NCBI GenBank assembly: GCA_031291295.1
Contig: JARLJI010000116.1
Span: 286,190 to 350,189, forward strand
Source: Rhodoferax sp.
Lineage (GTDB): Bacteria; Pseudomonadota; Gammaproteobacteria; Burkholderiales; Burkholderiaceae_C
Reading direction: 5' to 3'
Length of the DNA: 64,000 bases
Below, piece by piece: positions 54,233-62,785 of the stretch. The notes under the pieces are model-generated. The model saw only the letters and a program-made list of their open reading frames with translations, was not told the origin of the DNA and made no database searches. A program made the position numbers and the translations under genes. The first letter of the stretch is position 1. Each line of letters begins with the position of its first letter.

Positions 54233-55102
54233 ATGCCTTATCAATCTGTGTTTCATGCCGGCCTGTTTGCCGACCGGACCTTCATTGTCACCGGCGGTGG
54301 CAGCGGCATCGGCCGCTGCACGGCCCATGAGCTCGCCGCCCTCGGTGCCCACGTGGCGCTGGTGGGCCGCACGCCCGAGAAGCTGGAGGCCGTGAAGGCC
54401 GAGATCGCCGAGGACGGCGGCAGCGCCAGCGTGCACCCCTGCGACATCCGCGACGAAACCGCCGTCGGTGCCACCATCGACGCGGTGCTGCAGCTGCGCG
54501 GGCGCCTGGACGGCCTCGTCAACAATGCCGGCGGCCAGTACCGCACGGCGATGAAAACGATCTCTACCAAGGGCTTCGAGGCCGTGGTGCGCAACAACCT
54601 CACCGGTGGCTTCATCTTCATGCGCGAAGCCTACCTGCGCTGGATGGAGGCGAACGGTGGTGCCATTGTGAACATCATTGCTGACATGTGGAACGGCTGG
54701 CCCGACTATGCGCACTCCGGTGCCGCGCGGGCGGGTATGCACAACCTCAGCGAAACCGCCGCCTGCGAATGGGCGGCCTCTGGCGTGCGCGTGAACACCG
54801 TCGCACCCGGCGGTATTGCTTCCAGCGGCTTTGACACCTACACCCCCGAGGCGAAGGCCAAGATCCTCCAGTACCCGCCCACGGTGCCACTGCAGCGCTA
54901 TGGCACCGAGGCGGAGCTGTCGGCCGCTATTGTCTTCCTGCTCTCTCCGGCGGCGGCATACATTACGGGTTCGTGTATCCGCGTGGACGGCGGGACGCCC
55001 AACGCGCGCGGCACCTGGAAGCTGGAGCCACACACGCGCAGCCAGCCCTTCATGGGTTTTCATCGCGCCACGCTGCCGAAGCTGCTCACCGAGCAGGGGT
55101 GA
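54233..55102 (+). CDS. SDR of the 2,4-dienoyl-CoA/trans-2-enoyl-CoA reductase type
   Basis: A 289-residue SDR with TGGGSGIGRCTAHELAALGAHVALVGRT, whose Arg favours NADPH, and NNAGGQYRTAM. Around the active site it reads YAHSGAARAGMHNLSETAACEWA: the standard Tyr-x3-Lys spacing is lost (Ser-x3-Arg in the register of the motif). This pattern occurs in bacterial relatives of peroxisomal trans-2-enoyl-CoA and dienoyl-CoA reductases. It might reduce an unsaturated acyl-CoA; the direction and substrate are unknown. It starts 18 bases after the AliB-like gene with a GGGAGAA site. Confidence 0.8.
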   Translation: MPYQSVFHAGLFADRTFIVTGGGSGIGRCTAHELAALGAHVALVGRTPEKLEAVKAEIAEDGGSASVHPCDIRDETAVGATIDAVLQLRGRLDGLVNNAGGQYRTAMKTISTKGFEAVVRNNLTGGFIFMREAYLRWMEANGGAIVNIIADMWNGWPDYAHSGAARAGMHNLSETAACEWAASGVRVNTVAPGGIASSGFDTYTPEAKAKILQYPPTVPLQRYGTEAELSAAIVFLLSPAAAYITGSCIRVDGGTPNARGTWKLEPHTRSQPFMGFHRATLPKLLTEQG

Positions 55103-55129
55103 GGCGGCTTTGCTGAACGGTACGTGACA

Positions 55130-55588
55130 ATGACCCTACCGCTCAAGCAACGCTGGTTCGAGGACTACGTGCCAGGCGAGAGCTTCGAGTTTGGCGACTA
55201 CCTGGTCACCGAGGATGAAATCATCGCGTTCGCGCGCCGCTACGACCCACAAGCCTTCCACGTCGATCCAACCGCAGCAGCGCAGTCAAGCTTCGGTGGC
55301 CTGGTGGCCAGCGGCTGGATGACCAGCGCGGTGCTGATGCGCATGATGTGCGACCACTTCATTTCAACGGTCTCGGCGATGGGCTCGCCCGGCGTGGACC
55401 AACTGCGCTGGCTGCGGCCGGTGCGCCCGGACGACCGGCTGCATGCGCGGGTGACGGTGGTCGAGACCCGGCACTCTCAAAGCAAGCCCGATCGCGGCGC
55501 CGTCACGCTGCGCCAGGAGGCCATCAACCAGGACGGCGAGGTGGTCATGTCGCTGGAGGGGCGGGCGCTGCACCGCTGCCGGCCATGA
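55130..55588 (+). CDS. MaoC-like dehydratase
   Basis: A 152-residue hotdog protein with ARRYDPQAFHVDPTAAAQSSFGGLVASGWMTSAVLMR, a hydratase-2 motif variant retaining Asp and His. A GTG at 55124 would add two residues. It overlaps the phosphatase gene by four bases. Enoyl-CoA hydration is likely. Confidence 0.82.
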   Translation: MTLPLKQRWFEDYVPGESFEFGDYLVTEDEIIAFARRYDPQAFHVDPTAAAQSSFGGLVASGWMTSAVLMRMMCDHFISTVSAMGSPGVDQLRWLRPVRPDDRLHARVTVVETRHSQSKPDRGAVTLRQEAINQDGEVVMSLEGRALHRCRP

Positions 55589-56181
55589 AGCTGGTACTGA
55601 TTCGCCATGGCCGACCTGACGAAGACGACATCGAGCGGCCGCACGACCCGCCGCTGCGCGCCGACGGCTGGCAGCAGGCGCGGGCGGTAGCGAGCCAACT
55701 GGCCACCGAAGGCATCACGCGCATCGTCAGCAGCCCGCTGCTGCGCGCGCGGCAGACTGCCGCCCCGCTAGCAGAGCGGCTGGGGCTGGCAAACGACATC
55801 ATCGACGGCTGGGCCGAGGCCGACCGCCACGTCGCGCGTTACCGCTCCACCGAGACGCTGCGCCAGCAGGGCCATGAGGAGTGGGGGCGCTTTCTGCAAG
55901 ACCCGGTGTGCTACCTGGGCGGCGACCCGCAGCAATTCCACGCCGACGTGCTGGGCGCGCTGGCGGCCGTGCTCGGCGGCGCCGACGGAACCGACCACGT
56001 AGCCGTATTCACCCACGGTCTTCCGATCAACGTCGTGCTATCGCACGTGCTCGGGTTGGAGCGCATCACCCACTTTGCGCCAGGCTATGGCTCGATCACG
56101 CGGCTGCGCGCGCGTGGGCCCGACGCGATCGGGATCTTCAGCATCAACGAAAATGGCCATCATGCTGGCCGCAATGAATGA
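55585..56181 (+). CDS. Histidine phosphatase family protein
   Basis: A 198-residue phosphatase: LVLIRHGRPDEDD at the start, IVSSPLLRARQTAAPL, and the second His in AVFTHGLPINVV. It is a paralogue of the protein at 15220 (same RHGxPDE opening, ExxRxRST-like middle). The ATG overlaps the MaoC stop, and its stop overlaps the kinase start (ATGA), so phosphatase and kinase are made together. That pairing suggests turnover of a phosphorylated acyl intermediate, or proofreading of a kinase product. Confidence 0.85.
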   Translation: MKLVLIRHGRPDEDDIERPHDPPLRADGWQQARAVASQLATEGITRIVSSPLLRARQTAAPLAERLGLANDIIDGWAEADRHVARYRSTETLRQQGHEEWGRFLQDPVCYLGGDPQQFHADVLGALAAVLGGADGTDHVAVFTHGLPINVVLSHVLGLERITHFAPGYGSITRLRARGPDAIGIFSINENGHHAGRNE

Positions 56182-57221
56182 ATCAGATGAACACCATCGG
56201 TGACGACGCCACACTGGCACGCAAGATTTCCGCCTATCTAGCGCAGCAGGTTGGGCACCCGATCCAGGTCGGCACGATCCGCCGCTTTCCTGTCGGCTTC
56301 TCGTGGTTGACCTACGCGGTGCCAGTGACCGGACTGCAGGGCAACGGTGACACGCAGGAACTGATCCTGCGCCTGGGCCCGGACTACGGCCTGTTCGCGC
56401 CCTACAGCGCCGCGCCGCAGGTGCTGTCCATGCGATCGCTCGAAGGCAGCACCGTACCCCTGCCGCGCGCCTACTGGAGCAGCGACGACGCAAGCATCTT
56501 CGGCGCGCCCTTCCTGTTCTGCGAGAAGGTGTCAGGCGCGGCCGTAGTGCCCTGGGTGTCCGCCAACGAGCCGGGCCTGGAGGAGAGCTACCGGCGGCGT
56601 CTGGGCGAACAGTTCATCGACGCGCTGGCGGCGCTGCATCGCGTGCCATGGCAGGACAAGCCGATCGCCGACATGGCGCATGGCATCACCGTCGACAACG
56701 CCGCACGGCAGAACGTGGTGTACTGGGAGGCACAAATCGCGCGCTGGGCCATGCGCCCCTATCCGCTGGCCGAGTGGGGCATCCGCTGGCTCAAGGCCCA
56801 TGCGCCGGTGGCACCGCGCGTGGCCATAGTGCACGGCGACTACCGCACCGGCAACTTCCTTGAAGAGAGCGGGCGTATCACCGCCATTCTGGATTGGGAA
56901 CTCGTGCACCTGGGCGACCCGCACGAAGATCTGGGTTGGGCCAGCCTGCCGATGTACATGGGCGGCAGCAAGCTCATCAGCCGCCTGGCCGAGCCCGACT
57001 GGTTCTACGCGCGCTACAGCGAGAAGGCGGCCTTCCAGGTCTCGATGCCCTCCGTGCGCTACTACCAGGTGCTGTCGCTGCTGAAGCTGGCGGCCACGCA
57101 CATGGCGGCGGCACGCTGCTTCGAGGAAGGACGCTTCAATGACATGCGCATGCCGGCGATGGGCAGCCAGATCGCCACTTGCCTGCGCCAGATGGAAAAA
57201 ACGATCGAAAGTGTTTCATGA
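56178..57221 (+). CDS. APH-family phosphotransferase (LvaA-like)
   Basis: A 347-residue kinase with RFPVGFSWLTYAVPV in the N-lobe, catalytic loop AIVHGDYRTGNFLEE, metal-binding Asp in AILDWELVHLGDPHEDLGW. It belongs to the same group as the gene at 48678 but is clearly diverged. LvaA of Pseudomonas putida, which phosphorylates 4-hydroxyvaleryl-CoA, is the nearest characterised type known to me; LvaA needs a small partner, LvaB, and a small gene follows here with a four-base overlap. Confidence 0.85.
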   Translation: MNQMNTIGDDATLARKISAYLAQQVGHPIQVGTIRRFPVGFSWLTYAVPVTGLQGNGDTQELILRLGPDYGLFAPYSAAPQVLSMRSLEGSTVPLPRAYWSSDDASIFGAPFLFCEKVSGAAVVPWVSANEPGLEESYRRRLGEQFIDALAALHRVPWQDKPIADMAHGITVDNAARQNVVYWEAQIARWAMRPYPLAEWGIRWLKAHAPVAPRVAIVHGDYRTGNFLEESGRITAILDWELVHLGDPHEDLGWASLPMYMGGSKLISRLAEPDWFYARYSEKAAFQVSMPSVRYYQVLSLLKLAATHMAAARCFEEGRFNDMRMPAMGSQIATCLRQMEKTIESVS

Positions 57222-57712
57222 ACAACTCCTTCCCCCGACTGATCGATGGCATGTGCGCAACGCTGCGCACCGAGGTACTGAGCCGCCTAGACGACGAGTT
57301 TGCGCGTGGCCAGGTGTTCGGTGTGATCAACCTGCTGAATACCTTCAAGTTCCGCGCGGACTGGTCGGCAGGCTTTCTGCTCCAGCAACTCGCGGCCCAG
57401 CGCACCGCGCTCGATGGCGTGACTGAACTGCTGCAGGGCCAGCCCGCGTCGGTGTCGCTGCCCGCGCTGCCTCAAGGTTCGTTGCCGGTGGTCACGCCGA
57501 TCGCTGAGCTCCTGGCGCTGCGTGACGAGGGTAACCGCGCCATCAGCGCGCTTCTCGGATGGCTCGATGCCGAGCGTTCCCGGCTGGCCCCTGAGGTTGC
57601 GAACCAGGTCGAAAAGCTGCTGCGCGCGGCGATGCGCGCCGAAGTCGACATCGAACTGAAGAATTCTCCGCGGCCACTGTTCGCGGAGATGTCAAGTGGA
57701 CGGGAAGAGTGA
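57218..57712 (+). CDS. Small helical protein, possible kinase partner (LvaB-like position)
   Basis: A 164-residue protein without signal or membrane segment. The first half (LIDGMCATLRTEVLSRLDDEFARGQVFGVINLLNTFKFRADW) is helical with heptad-like spacing, and the C-terminal part (LLGWLDAERSRLAPEVANQVEKLL) likewise. I do not recognise a domain with certainty. The start overlaps the kinase stop, as for lvaB behind lvaA, and small helical proteins next to APH-type acyl-CoA kinases are common. It is probably required for, or modulates, the kinase. Confidence 0.65.
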   Translation: MNNSFPRLIDGMCATLRTEVLSRLDDEFARGQVFGVINLLNTFKFRADWSAGFLLQQLAAQRTALDGVTELLQGQPASVSLPALPQGSLPVVTPIAELLALRDEGNRAISALLGWLDAERSRLAPEVANQVEKLLRAAMRAEVDIELKNSPRPLFAEMSSGREE

Positions 57713-57764
57713 GGCCGGTACCGGAAGCTGACGGAAGCGAGCCGATGGTCTGACTTGCAGTGCG

Positions 57765-58874
57765 TCAGATGGGCGGGTGCCCCTGCACCGCCTGGTACTT
57801 CGCATATCCTTTGCCGACGCCATATTCGACAATGCCGTAGCCCAGCTCGTCGCCGTCGCGCACCTCGATCACCTGATCGGCTAGGGTACGCACTTTCTGG
57901 CGCGTGGCGGGGTCGGTCAGGTTCCAGGTGTCGTGGGCCGTGAATAGCTTGCCCTTGTCGTCCCCGTGGAACCAGCCGTCCAGGCCGCCGTAGAGGCCGC
58001 CCTTGAGGAAATACTTGGTCGGCAGCACCCGCACTGACACGGGCCGCTCGCTGCCGTCGGCAAAGCGCAGCTGAAAGGTTGCCGAGGCCATGGACTGGCC
58101 ATGCGGGTCGTCATGCCACTGTGCCTCGTGCTGCACGTCCACCAGTTGGTTGCGGCCCGAGACCTTGTTGCCCAGAGTGAGCACTTCCTCGCCAGAGAGG
58201 TAGATCTTGTCGCCAGGAGCACGCTCCTTGAAGAAGATGTGCAGCCCGCGGTTCTTGAACTGTGCGGTGGCCCAGCAGTAAAGGAAGGGCGGGTAGAAAG
58301 TCAGCGGCGGGCTTGTCTCGTCGGAGCGCATCTCGGCGCGCACGCCCCAGGAGTGGTCTCGCTGGCCGAGCCACTGGTCGACCTCGACGCGGCGGCCGTC
58401 GAACTCGATCCAGCCGCTGTAGCGGCCGAGTTGCTGCGCCCGCGCCATGTTCTCGGTGACGCGGCCGTCGCGCCGGCGCAGGTGCGCCTTTTCCTCGTGC
58501 GGGTTCATCGTGCCGTGGAACTCGATCTCGAAGCGGATGCCCGAATTGTTGTCGCCTAGCGCCAAGCGGTGCCGGCGCAGGCCTTCGAGCACGGTGATCG
58601 ATAGCGGGCCCACGGTGGTGGTCAGCGGGTCGGGCCGCAGGCGGCGCGAGGCGCGGAAGTTCCATTGCCGCCCGGGTACTGCCACGCCGGCGAAAGCGTC
58701 CATCACGTTGCGGTTGGGGTGGTAGCCCAGGCCGATGTCGAAAATGATGTCGCCGCCCGGAACCGGGTGGCCGGTGTACCACAGGCGCTCCATCCAGGCC
58801 GGGTCGCTGTTGTCGATCTGATCGAAGGTGGTGGGCAGCTGGTGGCCGATAAGGTCATCCTGAGGAGTGAGCAT
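57765..58874 (-). CDS. Hydroxyneurosporene-synthase/AttH-like lipocalin-fold protein
   Basis: A 369-residue soluble protein with no signal peptide. It contains GGDIIFDIGLGYHPNRNVMDAF, FEIEFHGTM and a characteristic QRDHSWGVRAEM motif, all seen in CrtC/AttH-related proteins whose two lipocalin-like domains bind hydrophobic molecules. Family members hydrate isoprenoids or act in steroid and terpene catabolism; many have no known function. It is transcribed away from the crotonase remnants and shares the operator region at 58908-58936. Confidence 0.65.
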   Translation of the reverse strand: MLTPQDDLIGHQLPTTFDQIDNSDPAWMERLWYTGHPVPGGDIIFDIGLGYHPNRNVMDAFAGVAVPGRQWNFRASRRLRPDPLTTTVGPLSITVLEGLRRHRLALGDNNSGIRFEIEFHGTMNPHEEKAHLRRRDGRVTENMARAQQLGRYSGWIEFDGRRVEVDQWLGQRDHSWGVRAEMRSDETSPPLTFYPPFLYCWATAQFKNRGLHIFFKERAPGDKIYLSGEEVLTLGNKVSGRNQLVDVQHEAQWHDDPHGQSMASATFQLRFADGSERPVSVRVLPTKYFLKGGLYGGLDGWFHGDDKGKLFTAHDTWNLTDPATRQKVRTLADQVIEVRDGDELGYGIVEYGVGKGYAKYQAVQGHPPI

Positions 58875-58907
58875 GATGCAGGTCCAGTTTGAGGGTTTTC
58901 AATAATA

Positions 58908-58936
58908 TTACAGTAGCGTACCATCTGCTATGGTAC
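58908..58936. promoter_or_regulatory. Divergent regulatory site: operator plus perfect inverted repeat
   Basis: TTACAGTAGCGTAC (58908-58921) matches the shared operator. Its last four bases start a perfect inverted repeat, GTACCAT-CTGCT-ATGGTAC (58918-58936). The site lies between the minus-strand gene starting at 58874 and the plus-strand start at 59027. AT-rich AATAATATTA just to the left could be a -10 for the leftward gene. Confidence 0.6.
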
Positions 58937-59026
58937 TTTCCATGATTTGCTTTCAATGACGGTGTGTCGGGCCGTTACCACCGGAGGGCGAATCCAGCCG
59001 ACCACCCCACGAGGAGACCCTGTTCC

Positions 59027-59693
59027 ATGAATTCCACTTCTTCCATCCGCATCGAAATGCAGGGCGGCCTGGCCGTTGTGAGCCTGGCGCAGCCAGCGCG
59101 CGGCAACCCGTTTGATGGCGACTTCACGCGCGACTTCGAGCAAGTGTTTTCCGACCTGTGGGACGCGAACGGCCTGCGTGCCGTGCTGCTGCGCGCCGAC
59201 GGCGCCAACTTCAGCTTCAGCGGCGACCTGAAGGCCTTTCACCCCGTGCGCGACAAGCTGGCGCCGCTGGATGGTCGATCTGCACATGGGCTTGCAGCGT
59301 GCGTGGCAGCTGCCCGTCCCCATCGTGGCGGCGGTGCAGGGTTTCGCCATGGGCGGCGGCGTGGCGCTGCTGACCGGCTGCGATGTCGTCCTGGCCGGTG
59401 AGTCCACGCGTATCGGCTCGGCCTTCGCGCAGCTCGGCTTCAGTTGCGACTCGGGCTCGAGTGCCACGCTGACCGCGCGCATGGGCTCCGCCCCCGCGCG
59501 CCGCTTTGTGCTGCTGGCCGAGGTGCTGAAGAGCCAGGAGGCGCTGCAGGCCAGTCTGGTGGATCGCGTAGTGGCCGACGACAAGCTGCAGGACGAGGCG
59601 CTGACGCTGGCGTGCGTGTCCGCCAGCGCCGATGCACAGGAGGGCATTGCCGCGATGACCGAACGCCGCAAGCCGGTGTTCCGCGGCTGCTGA
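59027..59693 (+). pseudogene. Enoyl-CoA hydratase broken by a frameshift
   Basis: Frame one (from ATG 59027, with GAGGAGACC upstream) gives a normal start (SSIRIEMQGGLAVVSLAQPARGNPF) and ANFSFSGDLKAF. Similarity then jumps near 59262-59275 to another frame with MGLQRAWQLPVPIVAAVQGFAMGGGVALLTGCDVV and RIGSAFAQLGFSCDSGSSATL, ending at 59693. The shift equals one extra base or two missing ones. The oxyanion-hole Gly stretch is intact. Either a recent pseudogene or a sequencing indel. Confidence 0.75.
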
Positions 59694-59698
59694 CGCAC

Positions 59699-60421
59699 AT
59701 GATCTACGAAACAATCATTGTCGAGTGCTCTCAGGAGGGCTTCGCCACGCTGGTGCTGAACCGGCCTGGCAAGCTCAACACGCTGTCGATCCGCATGCGC
59801 CAGGAGATGGCGGCGGCGGTCGATCCACTGGAGGCAGACCCGGCGGTGCGCGTGCTGATCCTCACCGGCGCCGGGCGTGGTGGCCGCTGGCGCCTATGAG
59901 CACGACGCGGTGGCGGCGTTGCAGCGTTTCTCGGGCCCGGTGATCGGCGCCATCAACGGCCTGGCGATCACCGGCGGCGTGGAAATCTTGCTCGCCTGCG
60001 ATGTGCTGATCGCTTCCACCGAGGCGCGCTTTGCTGACACCCACGTAAAGGTCGGCCTGCTGTCGGGTTGGGGTGGTTCGGTGCGCATGGCACGCCGCAT
60101 CGGCCTGCACCGCGCGAAGGAGTTGGCGCTGACCGGCCGCTTCCTCGACGCCGAGCAGGCTGCCGCCTGGGCTTCGTCAACCGTGTGGTAGATCCCGAGC
60201 AACTGCGCCCCGACGCCGAGGCCGAGGCGATGGCGCGGCAGATGCTCGCCGGCGTGCCTGAGGCGTTGACAGCGTACAAACAGTTGCTCGATGACGAGGC
60301 CGGTGTCACGCTGGAAGAGGCGCTGCGCCTGGAACGAGCGGCATCCCTGGCCAACAACACACCAGTGGGCCGTACCGAAATCGACGCCCGGCTGGCGCGC
60401 CTGCGCGGGCGCAAGGCTTGA
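59699..60421 (+). pseudogene. Second enoyl-CoA hydratase, degraded
   Basis: Begins MIYETIIVECSQEGFATLVLNRPGKLNTLS, loses frame after LILTGAGRG (about 59875), where about 25 residues including the FCAGxDL motif are missing, continues in a second frame with INGLAITGGVEILLACDVLIAS and HVKVGLLSGWGGSVRMARRIG, and shifts again at about 60170 into LGFVNRVVDPEQLRPDAEAEAMARQ. A deletion plus two frame changes make loss of function very likely. It lies five bases after the previous pseudogene. Confidence 0.8.
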
Positions 60422-60433
60422 GCGGCGAGCCGG

Positions 60434-61669
60434 CTAAGGTCGGGACCTGATTCCGCCGGTACTGTGCGGTGTGATAGCGCCCGAGTGCTCGAGCGTCTCG
60501 ATCTCGTCCCGGCTGTAGCCAAGTTCGGCGAGGATTTCCTCGCTGTGCTCGCCATGCAAAGGCGGTGGCCGGCGCAGGGCGGTGCGTTCCCCGTCGAAGC
60601 GCAAGGGTTGGGCGACGCCCCGCAGCGTTCCCAAGGCGGGATGCACGTAGTCGAACGTCATGCCGCTGGCGCGGGTGTGGGGATGCTCGGAAAACTCGCC
60701 CAGCGTGTGCAGGGGCGAGCTCGGGATGCCGGCCTGATCTAACTCGCGCAACCAGACGTCGCGCGGTCGGGTGGCCAGAGCTGCAGACACCAAGGCGACA
60801 GTGTTCTCGCGGTGAAGGACCCGGTCAGCATTGGTGCGATAGCTTGGATCGTCTGCGACATGGTTTAAGCCGGCTAGGACGCAGAAACGCTTCCAGAGCG
60901 AATCGTTGGCCACGCCCAAGATCAAAGGCTTGTCCGCGGTGTCGAACACCTGGTAAGGGCAAAGCGACTCATGGCCCGACCCCGGCTTCTCCGGCTCGGT
61001 TCCCCGCTCCCAGAAGCTTTGGAGGAAATAGCCAAGGAATCCCGTGGCCGTGTCAAAGAGCGAGGCTTCGACGATGCCGCCCTGGCCGGTACGCTCTCGT
61101 CGGTAGAGCGCCGCCAGGATTCCAATGAGGGCATGCAGGCCGGTGGCTTGATCCACTGGCGAGAACGGGCTGCGGACCGGTGGGCCGTTGCGTTCGCCGG
61201 TGATGGACAGCATGCCCGTGAAGGATTGCAGAATCACGTCGTAACCCTTGCCGTTGCGCATAGGGCCGACGCTGCCGAAACCAGAGATGTCGCAACAGAT
61301 CAGGCGCGGGTTGCAGGTCCGCAATGTCGCGGCATCGACGCCGAGCCGCTCCGCGACCCCGGGGCCGAAGCTCGCGATGGCGATGTCCGCCCACTTGGCC
61401 AGCCGGTAGACCACACCTCGGCCTTGCTCACTGTTCAGGTCCAGGGCCAGGCTTCGCTTGTTGCGGTTGGCGCTGATGAAGACGGCCCCTGTCCTGTCCT
61501 GGCCGGCTTCGCGGAAGGGCGGCCAGTGCCGCGTTTCATCGCCCTGGCCGGGCGTTTCGACCTTAATGACGTCCGCTCCCATGTCGCCCAGGTACTGTGC
61601 ACACAATGGGCCGGCCAGCACCTTGGAAAGATCCAGGACGCGAAGCCCAGGCAGGGGTAATGCACTCAT
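60434..61669 (-). CDS. Class III CoA transferase (CaiB/BaiF family)
   Basis: A 411-residue family III CoA transferase: GLRVLDLSKVLAGPLCAQYLGDMGADVIKVE, KRSLALDLNSEQG, GFGSVGPMRNGKGYDVILQS and VDQATGLHALIGILAAL with the candidate Asp. It resembles succinyl/formyl-CoA transferase types more than the racemase-like pair in this window. It faces the two dead crotonases tail to tail, 12 bases apart. An oxygen- or dicarboxylic-acid substrate cannot be decided. Confidence 0.9.
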   Translation of the reverse strand: MSALPLPGLRVLDLSKVLAGPLCAQYLGDMGADVIKVETPGQGDETRHWPPFREAGQDRTGAVFISANRNKRSLALDLNSEQGRGVVYRLAKWADIAIASFGPGVAERLGVDAATLRTCNPRLICCDISGFGSVGPMRNGKGYDVILQSFTGMLSITGERNGPPVRSPFSPVDQATGLHALIGILAALYRRERTGQGGIVEASLFDTATGFLGYFLQSFWERGTEPEKPGSGHESLCPYQVFDTADKPLILGVANDSLWKRFCVLAGLNHVADDPSYRTNADRVLHRENTVALVSAALATRPRDVWLRELDQAGIPSSPLHTLGEFSEHPHTRASGMTFDYVHPALGTLRGVAQPLRFDGERTALRRPPPLHGEHSEEILAELGYSRDEIETLEHSGAITPHSTGGIRSRP

Positions 61670-61714
61670 CGCTTCATCTCCTCATATTGCGGTCGCCGGC
61701 GTCGCCAGAAGGCG

Positions 61715-61758
61715 TTGACGCTCAGGATAGGATTGTAGTATAAAGTACAGTAGCATAC
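61715..61758 (+). promoter_or_regulatory. Promoter and operator of the Bug receptor gene
   Basis: TTGACG (61715-61720) and TATAAA (61739-61744), 18 bases apart. The operator GTACAGTAGCATAC (61745-61758) begins at the next base. The coding start lies only 15 bases after the operator, so the leader is very short and the operator covers transcription start. Confidence 0.7.
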
Positions 61759-61772
61759 GATAGGAGATTAAT

Positions 61773-62744
61773 ATGCGTTTGATGCATTTGTGGCGTTGTT
61801 CGGCGCTGGCCCTGGCGGCGTTCGCATGCGGCCCCTCGTTTTCTCAAGCGTGGCCCGCCAAGCCGGTGAAGATCGTCACAGCGTTCGGACCTGGGAGTGC
61901 CAGCGATATTGTCGCCAGGCTATTGGCCCGGGAGCTGCAGTCAGAATATGGCCAACCCTTCATCGTGGAAAACAAGCCAGGTGCATCAGGGATCATTGCG
62001 GCGGAATTCGTCGCCAGGTCGACTGCGGACGGGTACACGCTTCTCCTGACCACCAACACGATCAATTCGGGTAATCCGCATTTGTTCAAAAAGCTTCCCT
62101 ACGATCCAATCAGGGACTTCACGCCTGTGGCACGGGTTTGCAACTTCCTGTTCATTCTTGTAGTTTCGGCGGACCAGCCCATCAAGACCGTGTCGGACTT
62201 GGAGTCGTTCGCCAAAGCTCATCCGAACAAGGTGAGCTTTGCCTACGGCAATAGCACGGGCCAGGTTGCGGGGGCTGCGTTCAATGCGTTGGCGGGCCTG
62301 AACGCGTTGGCTGTTCCCTACAAGAGTACGCCACAGGCGTTGAGTGCGCTGGTGGGCGGTGAAGTGACCTATCTGTTCGTCGATTTAGCGTCAAGCCAAT
62401 CCTTGGAAAAGGCTGGGCGGGTGCGCGCTTTGGCGATCACGACCGAAAATAAAAGCCCACTCGCGCCAGAACTGCCTACGCTGGCCTCCAGTGCAGATCT
62501 GCCAGGCTTCGACCTCGCGGCGTGGGTTGGCGTTGTGGGCCCGGCAGCGCTACCCGGCGATATTACGAACAAGCTCAGTGCATCGATCAATCGCATCCTG
62601 AGGCGCAAAGAAGTGGTAGACAAGTTGACGTCTCTTGGTGCGGATGTTTCCCCCGGAACAGCTGCCGAGCTTCAGTCCTACATGAGCCGCCAATACGTTG
62701 TTTGGGGCGACAAGATCAAGGCCGCCGGCATCCAGCCGGAATAG
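61773..62744 (+). CDS. Tripartite tricarboxylate transporter receptor (Bug/TctC family)
   Basis: A 323-residue periplasmic binding protein. Signal peptide [20 protein letters not shown] with likely cleavage near FSQA; the mature part opens [20 protein letters not shown] and contains [27 protein letters not shown] and the NSTGQVAG binding loop, diagnostic for Bug proteins. These bind carboxylates or related acids; most Bug genes, as here, lack adjacent TctAB membrane genes. AGGAGATTA precedes the start. Very large Bug families are typical of Burkholderiales. Confidence 0.93.
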   Translation: MRLMHLWRCSALALAAFACGPSFSQAWPAKPVKIVTAFGPGSASDIVARLLARELQSEYGQPFIVENKPGASGIIAAEFVARSTADGYTLLLTTNTINSGNPHLFKKLPYDPIRDFTPVARVCNFLFILVVSADQPIKTVSDLESFAKAHPNKVSFAYGNSTGQVAGAAFNALAGLNALAVPYKSTPQALSALVGGEVTYLFVDLASSQSLEKAGRVRALAITTENKSPLAPELPTLASSADLPGFDLAAWVGVVGPAALPGDITNKLSASINRILRRKEVVDKLTSLGADVSPGTAAELQSYMSRQYVVWGDKIKAAGIQPE

Positions 62745-62785
62745 GTATTCCAATCGCCTGCTTGACTCAAAAAAACGAAGACCCC

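Noticed and set aside
57713-57764. Rho-independent terminator after the kinase-partner gene
   Set aside because: Short GGTACC-type symmetry only, no stable stem followed by a T run; no convincing terminators were found in the window.
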